Positions 26,351-34,941 of a DNA stretch of 64,000 bases are shown here, piece after piece (position 1 is the first letter of the stretch; the number at the start of each line of letters is the position of its first letter). Position numbers and translations under genes: made by a program. The notes beneath the pieces are model-generated. The model saw only the letters and a list, made by a program, of their open reading frames with translations, made no database searches and was not told the origin of the DNA. Source of the DNA: JAIEPM01 sp964546815 (lineage in GTDB: Bacteria; Cyanobacteriota; Vampirovibrionia; Obscuribacterales; Obscuribacteraceae); the NCBI GenBank assembly GCA_964546815.1, contig CAZJLR010000003.1, forward strand, positions 124,001 through 188,000. Direction: 5' to 3'.

Positions 26351-27117
26351 AGGAACGGCTCACCTCTATCAAAACAACGCAGCGTTGGTGCAAAAATTGA
26401 AAGTCAAATCGACTCTCGGCGCCGCATCCTAAACAATCGGTCTCGACTCTTGCTCGTCACTTGAGTAGCTAATGCTGCAAGTCGCTACATCAGGTGCCTG
26501 ACAAGTTGCCGGGCGCTAGTGTACATCGCCCCAGTGCCTAGAAACAAGAGATATAGTTCATGCCAGACTGATAAAAGAGGCAAGATGGCGTACCCAATGG
26601 GTATACGCGGGACGTATATCGATACTAATCGTGGTACGCACGCGAGGGCGGCTACGCAAGCGCAGTCTAGCTGAGCGGATTTCAATCGGTTATTAACCAG
26701 TGTCCTAAAGCGCAGCAACAGAGAGCGTAAATGCATGTTCATCTTACTTAACCAGAAGCTAGATTTTGCACCCATGATTCATTCGTTTGTCGGTAGAAAA
26801 AGCGAAAAGAGGCAATGCTAATATTCATTTTCTCTCATCAGGACAAAGAAAAGAGATGTCAGGATTTTTGACGGCATATTGAAATCCGTCCACTGCTAGG
26901 TACAACTGCGAACTTATACATATACGAGAAAGCTCGATTTATATGCAGGCAGCGCACAAAAGTAGCCGATCGCGAATAAGCCCTATACACAAGCATCTCC
27001 AGCGTATCGATTAGGGACAAGATCGCAAAGCCCTGATATATTGGCACTTAGCAGCGCATTGATTAGTGGGACGTCGCTTCCCACCAGTGTTTTTTGGCGG
27101 TTTTCTGAGGACTTTCC
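26351..27117. other. long non-coding interval between rpsA and the coiled-coil protein gene
   Basis: No convincing coding region is seen; a 96-residue open frame on the minus strand has poor codon use and no ribosome-binding site. The left end must contain the rpsA promoter. The right end holds GTGGGA/TCCCAC (27066-27084), then CAGTG and six T residues, then the GAGGA ribosome-binding site of the next gene. It could end a small RNA or act as a leader attenuator. Confidence 0.4.
27066..27095 (+). terminator. weak terminator or leader hairpin before the coiled-coil gene
   Basis: A 6-bp stem (GTGGGA/TCCCAC) with a 7-base loop is followed after five bases by TTTTTT, 22 bases before the start codon at 27118. 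The gap between stem and T-run makes a plain terminator uncertain. Confidence 0.35.
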
Positions 27118-27666
27118 ATGAATAATATTGCAAGACTAAGTTTGCTTATGACAGCAACTTTGACGCTCGGGTTGGGTTTCGTCCAGGGTGCAAGCGCCTT
27201 GCCAGGAGCCAAACCAAAGGGAGCAACGCTACAAGATTTGCAGGCACCATCCAACCCTGAAATCGGTATGGCAGAAACAAGAGTAGAACAAGCTAAGGCA
27301 CAAGTAGACCTGGCAAACAAGCAAGTTAACGCTTCCAGAGCGCTTCTGAGAGCAGCACAGGCTGACCTCAAAGCAGCAACAACACAGCTTGATGCCTTGA
27401 GACTAAGTGCACACGCTCAAGGACTTGTTGAGCAGACAGGCATGACACCGGCAAAAGCAGCACCTGTTTCTATCGCAGCTAAAGCAGCAGCAGCAGAAGC
27501 AAAAGAGCAAGCCGCCACTCCTGCAACAACAACAACAACTACTAGCACTCCAGCAGCCACTCCGGCTACAAGCGCACCAACACCAACTGCGACTCCAGCT
27601 GAAGACAATCGCATCAAACCAGATTTCAACTCTGAAACTGTAAGCGAACCAATCCAATTGCGTTAA
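27118..27666 (+). CDS. exported coiled-coil protein with Thr/Ala/Pro-rich tail
   Basis: The 182-residue protein has a signal peptide (SLLMTATLTLGLGFVQGASA). A coiled-coil segment follows (about 45-105): ETRVEQAKAQVDLANKQVNASRALLRAAQADLKAATTQL. Then comes a low-complexity tail with runs of Thr, Ala and Pro (TTTTTTSTPAATPATSAPTPTATP). It is not a recognised family; the coiled coil recalls small outer-membrane or periplasmic spacer proteins such as Lpp-like helices, but the sequence is not similar enough to name. GAGGA lies six bases upstream of the ATG. A strong terminator follows, so it is a single-gene unit, preceded by a long non-coding leader region. Confidence 0.7.
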   Translation: MNNIARLSLLMTATLTLGLGFVQGASALPGAKPKGATLQDLQAPSNPEIGMAETRVEQAKAQVDLANKQVNASRALLRAAQADLKAATTQLDALRLSAHAQGLVEQTGMTPAKAAPVSIAAKAAAAEAKEQAATPATTTTTTSTPAATPATSAPTPTATPAEDNRIKPDFNSETVSEPIQLR

Positions 27667-27690
27667 GCTCGAATCAAATCAATTAGAACG

Positions 27691-27725
27691 ATGAGGCGTT
27701 GCCACGGCGACGCCTCATTTGTTTT
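27691..27725 (+). terminator. intrinsic terminator after the coiled-coil gene
   Basis: ATGAGGCGTTG and CGACGCCTCAT form an 11-bp stem (one G-T pair) with loop CCACGG, followed by TTTGTTTTC. It starts 25 bases after the stop codon. Confidence 0.85.
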
Positions 27726-27754
27726 CTTGATCCGCAGGAGCCCCCTAATCTGCA

Positions 27755-27870
27755 GGGGCGACGCCATGCGTCGCCGGTAGCTTTGATACGGATTCGTTCT
27801 TAACGGCCGGGCGACGTGTGGCTTTATCCATAGAGGATCCCGGCGGGGCACGCGACGCATGGTGTTGACC
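27755..27870. repeat. dispersed palindromic intergenic repeat, copy B (right side decayed)
   Basis: The left arm GGGGCGACGCC-ATGCGTCGCC (27755-27775) equals copy A. The spacer TTTGATACGGATTCGTTCTTAACGGCC differs by two bases. The right arm begins GGGCGACG at 27809 and then degenerates; a second remnant (CGCGACGCATGGTG) lies near 27850. It sits downstream of the RNase III gene. Confidence 0.7.
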
Positions 27871-27896
27871 ATACAAGTGAATTGGACCGCTGTGAA

Positions 27897-28616
27897 CTAG
27901 TCGTTCTTGTCTTGCTTGGGGAAGATTATGTCGTAGGCGGCTCTAGCTGCCTCTTGTTCGGCGGTTTTCTTCGAGTGACCTGTGCCTTGAGCTATGGCGC
28001 GGTTTGCGACTGAGACGGCGACAATGAATGTTGGATCGTGCGGAGGTCCATCGATTTGCAATACTGAATAAACCGGTACGCCTTGCGCTCTGGCTTGAGT
28101 GAGTTGCTGCAATTGTGCTTTGAAGTTGTCTTTGACTTTGTCTTGATTAACAGCGTCTGCTCTGCTTGAAAAGAATCTGTTGATGAAGACCCTGGCAACT
28201 TCCATTCCTTGATCTAAATAAATCGCTCCCAAAATCGCTTCCATAGATCGTGCTTGCATTGATGATCTTATAGAAACGCCCTTGGCCACCCTGATGAACT
28301 CTTGAAGATTGACCTCCTGCGCCACAAGTTCAAGAGTGCGAGCATTAATCAGCACAGCTCGAATTTCAGTAAGTCGCCCCTCGTCATGTTTTGGATATGA
28401 ATGAACGAGATATTCACTAACAATGAATTTGAGTACAGCATCACCAAAGAACTCCAGTCGCTCATAATCTGCATACTGAGGATGATCATGCGAATAAGAA
28501 CTATGAGTAAGAGCCTCGTCAAGAAGAGAGAGGTTCGAAAAAGTTACATCTAGTCTCTGCTGAAGAACCGCTAATGATGCGCTTCTTTCACTTGAGATCT
28601 TTCTCCCGGTTGTCAT
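27897..28616 (-). CDS. rnc: ribonuclease III
   Basis: The 239-residue protein has the RNase III catalytic domain with the signature YERLEFFGDAVLKFIVSEYL, the second acidic cluster SMEAILGAIYLDQGMEVA, and a C-terminal double-stranded RNA-binding domain (NFKAQLQQLTQARAQGVPVYSV... SKKTAEQEAARAAYDII). It cleaves double-stranded RNA, including rRNA precursors. Length is normal for the family. The ATG at 28616 is preferred; a TTG at 28649 is also in frame, and neither has a strong ribosome-binding site. It diverges from the complex I operon about 270 bases away. A palindromic repeat (copy B) lies just after its stop. Confidence 0.93.
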   Translation of the reverse strand: MTTGRKISSERSASLAVLQQRLDVTFSNLSLLDEALTHSSYSHDHPQYADYERLEFFGDAVLKFIVSEYLVHSYPKHDEGRLTEIRAVLINARTLELVAQEVNLQEFIRVAKGVSIRSSMQARSMEAILGAIYLDQGMEVARVFINRFFSSRADAVNQDKVKDNFKAQLQQLTQARAQGVPVYSVLQIDGPPHDPTFIVAVSVANRAIAQGTGHSKKTAEQEAARAAYDIIFPKQDKND

Positions 28617-28748
28617 GTCTCTAGTCAATCTCTTGCGATCCCTAAACAAGAACTAGCAATGTAAAAGTTTATTGAGGCAGATAGGAAGCGGGTTCCGTAA
28701 AGTGCTTTTTTGTCTTTCAAGCCGCGATCCCTCACCATATAAATACAT

Positions 28749-28787
28749 TTGAGTCGATGGCAGCAGCAAGTATTATCCCTCTATAAT
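28749..28787 (+). promoter_or_regulatory. candidate promoter of the nuo operon
   Basis: TTGAGT at 28749 is followed 16 bases later by TATTAT (28771), and a perfect TATAAT lies at 28782. These lie about 100 bases upstream of nuoA, leaving a leader that contains a hairpin. The match is by eye only. Confidence 0.35.
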
Positions 28788-28848
28788 CTATATAAAGCTA
28801 CTTAGGAAACGAATTCAGGCGCTAACCCTTGCTATTCTTATCTCGGCG

Positions 28849-28866
28849 GCGTGTCGGCTGACACGC
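28849..28866 (+). promoter_or_regulatory. leader hairpin upstream of nuoA
   Basis: GCGTGTC pairs with GACACGC around GGCT, ending 6 bases before the AGGAG ribosome-binding site of nuoA. It could stabilise the message or affect translation; no T-run follows, so it is not a terminator. Confidence 0.45.
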
Positions 28867-28887
28867 ACTCCCAGGAGATAGGCAAAC

Positions 28888-29310
28888 ATGATTTACCCGC
28901 AGTATGACTTACAGATAGTCCAAATTGTGATTTTTGTCCTGGCTGGTTTCGGTTTACCAACACTAGGCATGATCGGACTCTCGTTTCTGCTCCAATACAT
29001 TTTTGGATACGGAAGACCAAACCCACTCAAAAACCAACCTTACGAATGCGGCATGAAGCCTATTCAAGAGGCAAATGTACAGTTTGACATTCGCTATTAC
29101 CTATATGTCTTGCTGTTCATCGTATTCGACATAGAAATTGTGTTTTTGATTCCGTGGGCAATCGCATCAAATGGTGCAGAAATGCACGAACTTGCCAGGC
29201 ATTCTGAATTGGGCAACATGATTGCACCGCTTGAGATGACAATTTTCATAGCTATATTGGCTGTTGGCCTGGCTTACGCCTGGAAGAAAGGAGCTCTCAA
29301 ATGGGAGTAG
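28888..29310 (+). CDS. nuoA: NADH-quinone oxidoreductase subunit A
   Basis: NuoA is a membrane subunit at the quinone-site interface of complex I. The 140-residue protein has three hydrophobic helices, and the conserved segment NQPYECGMKPIQEANVQFDIRYYLYVLLFIVFDIEIVFLIPW holds the loop Cys and Asp/Glu pattern of the family. AGGAG lies ten bases before the ATG. It is the first gene of nuoABCDHIJK, all plus strand with short gaps. Length and motifs are typical. Expression probably starts from the promoter region near 28750-28790, and a hairpin sits between promoter and start. Confidence 0.95.
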   Translation: MIYPQYDLQIVQIVIFVLAGFGLPTLGMIGLSFLLQYIFGYGRPNPLKNQPYECGMKPIQEANVQFDIRYYLYVLLFIVFDIEIVFLIPWAIASNGAEMHELARHSELGNMIAPLEMTIFIAILAVGLAYAWKKGALKWE

Positions 29311-29314
29311 GAAA

Positions 29315-29977
29315 ATGACTGAAGAACACATCGCAGCAAACGACCCTTATATCCCGGAAGAATTGAGAGACACTGTCCAAGTGCATGAGCTTGGCGCACT
29401 TGTTGAAACTCTCAGCAACGTTCTTTCGCCAGTTGCAAACTGGGCACGCTCGCAATCTGTCTGGCCGCTGACATTCGGCACCAGCTGCTGCGCCATCGAA
29501 ATGATGTCGGTTGGTATGTCGGCTTTCGACATATCGCGCTTCGGCTCTGAAGTATTTAGAGGAACGCCGAGACAAGCCGATTTGATTTTGACAGCAGGAA
29601 CCATCACAAGAAAAATGGCACCGGCGCTCATCACTTTGTATGAACAACTTCCTGAGCCTAAATTTGTCATCGCCATGGGCGCATGCACAATCACCGGCGG
29701 TATGTTCAACGATTCATACTCCGTAGTCCAGGGCGTCGACCGCATTATTCCAGTCGACGTTTATTTGCCAGGGTGCCCGCCTCGTCCGGAAGGCATTCTT
29801 GATGCGCTTTTGAAACTTCAGCAAAAGATTCGTACACAATCGCTGGCTGAAAGAAAACGCAAAACAGTCTCAAGCAGAGCAGTACGCCACGTCGATTACG
29901 ACACAGGCTTGCCACTTGAAGTCTTGAGAAACAATGCAGCCGAAGCCGCAAGACTTGCGGCAGATGAGAACAAATAA
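29315..29977 (+). CDS. nuoB: NADH-quinone oxidoreductase subunit B
   Basis: NuoB carries iron-sulfur cluster N2, the last cluster before quinone. The 220-residue protein shows the ligand motifs PLTFGTSCCAIEMMS (adjacent Cys), AMGACTITGGMF and YLPGCPPRPEGILDAL. The N-terminal part (SNVLSPVANWARSQSVWPL) is the amphipathic segment that contacts the membrane arm. The ATG at 29315 follows GGGAGTAGGAAA and lies four bases after the nuoA stop; an in-frame start inside nuoA (29264) is not needed. The C-terminal 40 residues are charged and slightly longer than average. It acts with NuoCDI at the cytoplasmic side of the membrane. Confidence 0.95.
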   Translation: MTEEHIAANDPYIPEELRDTVQVHELGALVETLSNVLSPVANWARSQSVWPLTFGTSCCAIEMMSVGMSAFDISRFGSEVFRGTPRQADLILTAGTITRKMAPALITLYEQLPEPKFVIAMGACTITGGMFNDSYSVVQGVDRIIPVDVYLPGCPPRPEGILDALLKLQQKIRTQSLAERKRKTVSSRAVRHVDYDTGLPLEVLRNNAAEAARLAADENK

Positions 29978-29992
29978 TAAGGATCTCGAAGC

Positions 29993-30541
29993 ATGACAGA
30001 AGCACATGGAACTCCACCAGCAGAGGCGCCGAAAGAAGAACTTCCGCCTGGTCAGTTCGGACAATTCCTTAAAGAGCTAGGCATTGAGTCGACACGCTTG
30101 CCCGATCACGCAGGCGGTGTTGAAGCAATTGAAGTAGCAGGCAAAGACATTGAGACTGTTATGAAGCGGCTGCGCAACAGCCCTGAAACGCAGCTCAATT
30201 ATTTGTTGACAATAACAGGTACAGAATTTCCCGAATATTTTGAGTCTGTGTATCACCTCTGGTCATACGTGCACACAAAAGAATTGGTAGTGAAAGTAAA
30301 GGTAGAAAAATCGGCAGTTGCGCCAGACGCACTACCGGTGGTGCCAAGCATAGCCAACTTCTGGCCGGCAGCTAACTGGCACGAGCGTGAAACATACGAC
30401 CTTGTCGGCATTCGCTATAGCAGCCACCCATACTTGAGACGGCTACTCAATCCTTGGGATTGGGACGGACACCCGTTGCGACGTGACTACAAGCAACCGG
30501 TCGACGCGCTCAACGACAAAAACCCAGACAGCATGCGCTAA
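29993..30541 (+). CDS. nuoC: NADH-quinone oxidoreductase subunit C
   Basis: The 182-residue NuoC (30-kDa subunit family) contributes to the peripheral arm of complex I without cofactors. The conserved C-terminal signature is clear: PSIANFWPAANWHERETYDLVGIRYSSHPYLRRLLNPWDWDGHPLRRDYKQP. The first 25 residues are Pro/Glu-rich and variable. AAGGA precedes the ATG. It is separate from NuoD, unlike enterobacteria where the two are fused. Gaps to nuoB and nuoD are 15 and 16 bases, so the genes are co-transcribed. Confidence 0.95.
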   Translation: MTEAHGTPPAEAPKEELPPGQFGQFLKELGIESTRLPDHAGGVEAIEVAGKDIETVMKRLRNSPETQLNYLLTITGTEFPEYFESVYHLWSYVHTKELVVKVKVEKSAVAPDALPVVPSIANFWPAANWHERETYDLVGIRYSSHPYLRRLLNPWDWDGHPLRRDYKQPVDALNDKNPDSMR

Positions 30542-30557
30542 TTAAGAGGCTCAAGAT

Positions 30558-31763
30558 ATGACAGTCGAACTCACCTCGCCAGAGTTGAAAACGCAAGAGA
30601 TGATCATCAACATGGGTCCACAACACCCTGCCACTCACGGCGTGTTGCGGCTCATCGTTACTCTAGACGGCGAAATGGTAAAGCATGTTGAGCCGGTGCT
30701 GGGACACTTGCATCGCGCCCAAGAATGGCAGGGACAAAACAGAACCATATTTCAATACCAGGCCCTAATCGACCGGGTTGATTATCTTTCAGGCATGTTC
30801 ACTTCCTGGGCAATGGCTCGCTCTGCCGAACAAATCGACGGCTTGGTTGTACCAAAACGTGCTGAATATTTGCGAGTAATCCTTGCAGAAATGAATCGCA
30901 TTACGTCGCACTTGCTCTGGCTCGGTACTTATTTGATTGACCTTGGCGCCATGTTCGGATTTCCGTTCTATCCTTTCCGCGACAGAGAAAAACTATTTGA
31001 CTTGTTTGAGCAAGTTGCCGGTCAGCGCATGATGTTTAACTACATCCGCATCGGCGGAGTAGTGAGAAACCCTCCATTTGGATGGTTCGACAAGCTCAAA
31101 GCTTTCTGCGATGAATTCAACGATCGCATCGACGAATACGAAGCAATCGTCACCGAAAACCCAATCTTCTTAAAGCGTACTCAAGGCGTCGGCATACTTT
31201 CAAAAGAAGTAGCGATGAACTACGGAATGAGCGGACCTTGCGTACGCGCCTCCGGCATCGACCTTGACCTGCGCAAGTTCAAGCCTTACTCGGTATACCC
31301 AGAGCTAGACTTTGAAGTGCCTGTAAGACAAGAAGGCGACACCTGGGCTCGTTATATGTGCCGTGTCAAAGAAATGCGTGTTTGCGTAAACATCATCAGA
31401 CAGTGCATCGAAAAGATTCCAGGCGGAACCACTGAAGAGCTTCGCAAAACACTGGGCACCACTGGTCCTGAAAAGGACGACAGCAAAGACCTTCCACCGG
31501 AATGCCTCTTGATGGCGAAAAAACAAAACGCCGGATTGCGCATAAAAGCCGGCGAAGGTTTTGCAGCAGTAGAATCACCGCGTGGCACCATCGGTTGCTA
31601 CGTTGTATCAAACGGGTCGGATAAAGCCTATCGCTTCAGATGGCGCAATCCTTCATTCTGCAATCTTTCTGCTTTGAGCGAACTTCTAGTTGGCTCACCT
31701 ATCGCAGACGTAATGGCTATTTTTGGTTCTATCGATGTGATTCTGCCTGACGTAGACAGGTAA
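30558..31763 (+). CDS. nuoD: NADH-quinone oxidoreductase subunit D
   Basis: The 401-residue NuoD (49-kDa family) forms much of the quinone-binding site with NuoB. The start INMGPQHPATHGVLRLIVTLDGE contains the conserved HPATHG loop. GHLHRAQEW and AEMNRITSHLLWLGTYLIDLGAM are also typical, and the C-terminus GSIDVILPDVDR matches the family's end exactly. It is homologous to the large subunit of [NiFe] hydrogenases but lacks the Ni-binding Cys pairs. Length is normal. AGAGG precedes the ATG. It sits between nuoC and nuoH. Confidence 0.96.
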   Translation: MTVELTSPELKTQEMIINMGPQHPATHGVLRLIVTLDGEMVKHVEPVLGHLHRAQEWQGQNRTIFQYQALIDRVDYLSGMFTSWAMARSAEQIDGLVVPKRAEYLRVILAEMNRITSHLLWLGTYLIDLGAMFGFPFYPFRDREKLFDLFEQVAGQRMMFNYIRIGGVVRNPPFGWFDKLKAFCDEFNDRIDEYEAIVTENPIFLKRTQGVGILSKEVAMNYGMSGPCVRASGIDLDLRKFKPYSVYPELDFEVPVRQEGDTWARYMCRVKEMRVCVNIIRQCIEKIPGGTTEELRKTLGTTGPEKDDSKDLPPECLLMAKKQNAGLRIKAGEGFAAVESPRGTIGCYVVSNGSDKAYRFRWRNPSFCNLSALSELLVGSPIADVMAIFGSIDVILPDVDR

Positions 31764-31800
31764 GAATCAGTTTTCATTCAAGGCAAAAGGATTGGAATAA

Positions 31801-33303
31801 ATGACTACAGCTGTTGCTAGCGATTACAACATAAATGAGATTTGGAAATTCTTCCGAATTTCAGCCATATGGCTTGGCATCATTTTTGGTGCAGTATGGG
31901 CGGCATGCTACCTGGTTGGTGAAGTAATCCCTTCGTTGATTTTGGCAGCTAGCCCTAAGAATGTGATTGCAGAAAATATTGCCCACACAATCACTCTTCT
32001 AACTCCGCTAATTGCAGTGATGGTTTTCATTCCAATCAATGCCACATATATGGTACTTGCCGAAAGACGCGGTTTGGCTCTGCTTACAGTGCGTAAAGGT
32101 CCAAACAGAGTAGGTCCAGACGGTTTCCTTCAAACCGGTGCTGACGCTGTTAAGTTGCTATTCAAAGAAAATATTGACCCTGAAGGCTGCGACACTTTGA
32201 TGTTTACGCTGGCACCAATCATTTTCTTTGCTCCATCAGTTTTCGGCGCCATTCCTCTTCTTGCAGCAGTTACTAGCAATCACGAAATTTTCCGAGTTGT
32301 CGATTTACCAACAGGTATTTTCTACGTTTTGGCTATGTCGTCCATCCCAACAGTTGGCATAGTAATGGGCGGCTGGGCCAGCAACAACAAGTACTCACTA
32401 GTAGGTGGACTCCGGTCTGCAGCGCAAGCAGTTTCATATGAAATTCCACTTGTTCTTTCAATCATCACAATCTGCTTGCTGGTTGGCACACTTGATGTGG
32501 TGCACATGGCATGGTTGCAAAATCCAATCAATCTTGCCACTGCCGGCGGCGATTCACCTGAAGCAGCGAAGGCTCTGGCTCAATGGACTGAGCTGCGCGG
32601 TCTTTCGCACTTAGCTCCACAACTGACAGTTGATAAGGGACATTTGCTTGGTCAACTGGGTCAATGGGGTTTACTTAACTGGAATATTTTTGGCGGCGAC
32701 ACAGTCACAGCCTATTTGACTCTTGTAAAAGAAGGTCACATCACTGGCGCATCCGCAGTCATCAAAGGAATTCTTTCTCTCGCCTTGATTGTTTGCAGCT
32801 GGTTGCTCTGTGGACTTTACCTCACCGGCGCCTGCGCAGAAATCAACCGTATTCCGTTTGACCTTCCCGAAGCAGAATCAGAACTGGTTAGCGGCTACAA
32901 CACAGAGTACAGCGGTATTCGATTTGCGATTTTCTTCCTGGCAGAATTCACCAACCTATTTATAGTTTCCACCATCGCAGTGGTTATTTGGTTTGGTGGC
33001 GGTTCTTCTCCATTCCCCGCGGGGATGTATGCACCGGTTCTCAGTGCGTTGGGCGGAGTCTGCACACAGGTTAACGCGGCCCTTGCCGGTGCAAACCTGC
33101 CACCATTGCTAGACGCCACAACATTGAGCGGTGCAGTTTGGGCAATTGCAAAAACTTATTTCCTCATCTATTTCGCAATTCTGGTAAGAGGCACTCTACC
33201 TAGATTCAGAATTGACCAACTCATGGATTTCGGTTGGAAGCGGTTAATTCCGCTTGCGCTAATCCTCCTTCTTGCCGTCACTTTCCTCAAGGAGTTAATC
33301 TAG
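31801..33303 (+). CDS. nuoH: NADH-quinone oxidoreductase subunit H, long form
   Basis: NuoH links the quinone cavity to the membrane arm. The conserved cytoplasmic loop GLALLTVRKGPNRVGPDGFLQTGADAVKLLFKE and the second loop AEINRIPFDLPEAESELVSGYNTEYSG are present. At 500 residues it exceeds the usual 330-430. Extra sequence lies around residues 240-305 (PINLATAGGDSPEAAKALAQWTELRGLSHLAPQ...NIFGGDTVTAYLTLVKEG) and before the last helix (YAPVLSALGGVCTQVNAALAGANLPPLLDATTLSG). AAAGGA precedes the ATG. These insertions are probably exterior loops; their role is unknown. Confidence 0.94.
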   Translation: MTTAVASDYNINEIWKFFRISAIWLGIIFGAVWAACYLVGEVIPSLILAASPKNVIAENIAHTITLLTPLIAVMVFIPINATYMVLAERRGLALLTVRKGPNRVGPDGFLQTGADAVKLLFKENIDPEGCDTLMFTLAPIIFFAPSVFGAIPLLAAVTSNHEIFRVVDLPTGIFYVLAMSSIPTVGIVMGGWASNNKYSLVGGLRSAAQAVSYEIPLVLSIITICLLVGTLDVVHMAWLQNPINLATAGGDSPEAAKALAQWTELRGLSHLAPQLTVDKGHLLGQLGQWGLLNWNIFGGDTVTAYLTLVKEGHITGASAVIKGILSLALIVCSWLLCGLYLTGACAEINRIPFDLPEAESELVSGYNTEYSGIRFAIFFLAEFTNLFIVSTIAVVIWFGGGSSPFPAGMYAPVLSALGGVCTQVNAALAGANLPPLLDATTLSGAVWAIAKTYFLIYFAILVRGTLPRFRIDQLMDFGWKRLIPLALILLLAVTFLKELI

Positions 33304-33304
33304 A

Positions 33305-34306
33305 ATGTTTGCTCTAGTTGGTCGTTCAGTTGAGAGTCTCCGGCAGGTGGCACGTGGCTTAGGCACCGTGTTGATTCATGCCGCAAGAACTCCAATTACA
33401 AAAGAATTTCCCGATACCATGCCGAATTTGGCTGGTCATTTCCGCGGAAGATTGGCGCTTGCCGTTAATCCTCAAACAGGCGATCACCTTTGCATTTCAT
33501 GCTTACAATGCGAAAGAGTCTGCCCAGACAAGTGCATTCAAATCACATCGCACAAAAGCCCAGAAACAAACAAACCAGAACTCATCAATTTCAAAATTGA
33601 TCACGGTCTGTGCATGTTTTGCGGACTTTGCACAGAAGTCTGCCCGACAAGCTGCATCATCAATACTAATGATTTTGAAATGGCAGATTACACACGCGCA
33701 TCGCTTGTGTACGACCTGAAAAAATTGACTCTCACTCAAGAAGAGTCTGGTCACTATTTTGCTAAGAAAGAACTGCCGATGCCTAAGCCAAAACCGGCTA
33801 AGCCAGCAGCAAAACCAGCAGCAGCTGCGGCAGCTAAGCCAGCAGCAGACAAGCCTGTTGCTAAACCAGATGCAAAGCCTGAAAGCAAACCAGAAGACAA
33901 ACCTGCAGTAGCAAAGGCAGAAGCCAGCGAAGCAAAACCAGCGCCAGCTGCTCCGAGCGCAGAAGCAGCACCAGCCGCGCCGGCAGCTCCAGCAGCGCCT
34001 GCAACTGAAGCAAAACCAGCAGCACCGGCAAGCGAAGAAAAGCCAGCAGCAGAAGTTAAAGCTGAGGCTCCTGCACCAGAAGTGAAGAGCGAAGCTAAGG
34101 TTGATCCTGACAAAACTCTGGAAATGAATGCGGCTACTCCGCAGACAAAAGCAGAGGAAAAGAAAGAAGAAGCTCTTGAAATAGACAAAACACGAGAAAT
34201 CGCCAAGCCTGAAGCAAAAGCTTCAGCTGAAGAACCAGCAAAGGAAGAAACGAAGTCCGAAAGCTCTTCATCTTCTGAAGAACCAAAGCAAGAAGGGGAT
34301 AAGTAA
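33305..34306 (+). CDS. nuoI: NADH-quinone oxidoreductase subunit I with long Ala/Pro/Lys-rich tail
   Basis: NuoI holds the two 4Fe-4S clusters N6a and N6b. Both ligand sets are intact in the first 130 residues: CISCLQCERVCPDKC and CMFCGLCTEVCPTSC. From about residue 160 to 333 the protein continues in a low-complexity Ala/Pro/Lys/Glu-rich tail (KPKPAKPAAKPAAAAAAKPAADKP, later EEKKEEALEIDKTREIAKPEAKAS) not found in typical NuoI of about 160-220 residues. AAGGAG lies upstream, and the ATG follows the nuoH stop by one base. The tail may be a disordered tether; no function is known. Confidence 0.93.
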   Translation: MFALVGRSVESLRQVARGLGTVLIHAARTPITKEFPDTMPNLAGHFRGRLALAVNPQTGDHLCISCLQCERVCPDKCIQITSHKSPETNKPELINFKIDHGLCMFCGLCTEVCPTSCIINTNDFEMADYTRASLVYDLKKLTLTQEESGHYFAKKELPMPKPKPAKPAAKPAAAAAAKPAADKPVAKPDAKPESKPEDKPAVAKAEASEAKPAPAAPSAEAAPAAPAAPAAPATEAKPAAPASEEKPAAEVKAEAPAPEVKSEAKVDPDKTLEMNAATPQTKAEEKKEEALEIDKTREIAKPEAKASAEEPAKEETKSESSSSSEEPKQEGDK

Positions 34307-34308
34307 AA

Positions 34309-34941
34309 GTGGACCAGCTATATAACTTTGACCATATAGCAAAGCTAACAACTGATAATGCTAATGCTTTGCTTTTTTACATAGCTGCATTCGTAACCCT
34401 TCCATTGGCTTACGGAGTGCTGCTCGACAAAAACATCATCAGAGCAGGATTTCTGCTCATCGGTGTATTCGGCGGAATTTCATTGCTCTTCCTATTATTG
34501 CAGGCTCAGTTCCTGGCAATGGCGCAGATGATGATTTACGCGGTTGGCATCACGTTAGTTGTCGTTATCGCACTCATGCTCACAAACCCAACACTGCAAG
34601 AAGAAAAGACAATCGATTTGCCACAGCAAACTGGTCCGGCATTTCTAACTTGCGGACTGGTATTTATGGTTTTGTATATGGCAGTTTTGTCTGAAGCCTG
34701 GCCGAAAGCCGAAGGCATGCCAAACACAGCCAACAACGTAAAAATATTAGGCAATGCAATTCTAACTCAGTATGCGCTGCCCTTCGAGTTTGCATCTATT
34801 CTCTTGCTTGTCGCTTTGATTGGAGCCGTAATGCTTGCAAAAGCAGATCACTTCACTCCAAGCCCGACCATATCGCTTGATGATGAGTCAGACTCAGCCG
34901 AACAAAAAACAGAGAGGAAAGACAATGTGGTCAAAGTCTAA
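34309..34941 (+). CDS. nuoJ: NADH-quinone oxidoreductase subunit J
   Basis: The 210-residue NuoJ is a membrane subunit with five hydrophobic segments, recognisable from ALLFYIAAFVTLPLAYGVLLDKNIIRAGFLLIGVFGGISLLFLLLQAQFLAMAQMMIYAVGITLVVVIALML. This includes the conserved AQMMIYAVGI region that forms the pi-bulge helix near the proton path. It starts with GTG two bases after the nuoI stop, with an upstream AGGGG. The C-terminal 30 residues are acidic and hydrophilic. The nuoK ribosome-binding site lies inside its end, so nuoJ and nuoK are translationally coupled. Confidence 0.93.
   Translation: MDQLYNFDHIAKLTTDNANALLFYIAAFVTLPLAYGVLLDKNIIRAGFLLIGVFGGISLLFLLLQAQFLAMAQMMIYAVGITLVVVIALMLTNPTLQEEKTIDLPQQTGPAFLTCGLVFMVLYMAVLSEAWPKAEGMPNTANNVKILGNAILTQYALPFEFASILLLVALIGAVMLAKADHFTPSPTISLDDESDSAEQKTERKDNVVKV

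Noticed and set aside
26485..26775. 96-residue minus-strand open frame in the rpsA-upstream interval
   Set aside because: No ribosome-binding site, no recognisable domain, codon use unlike the neighbours.
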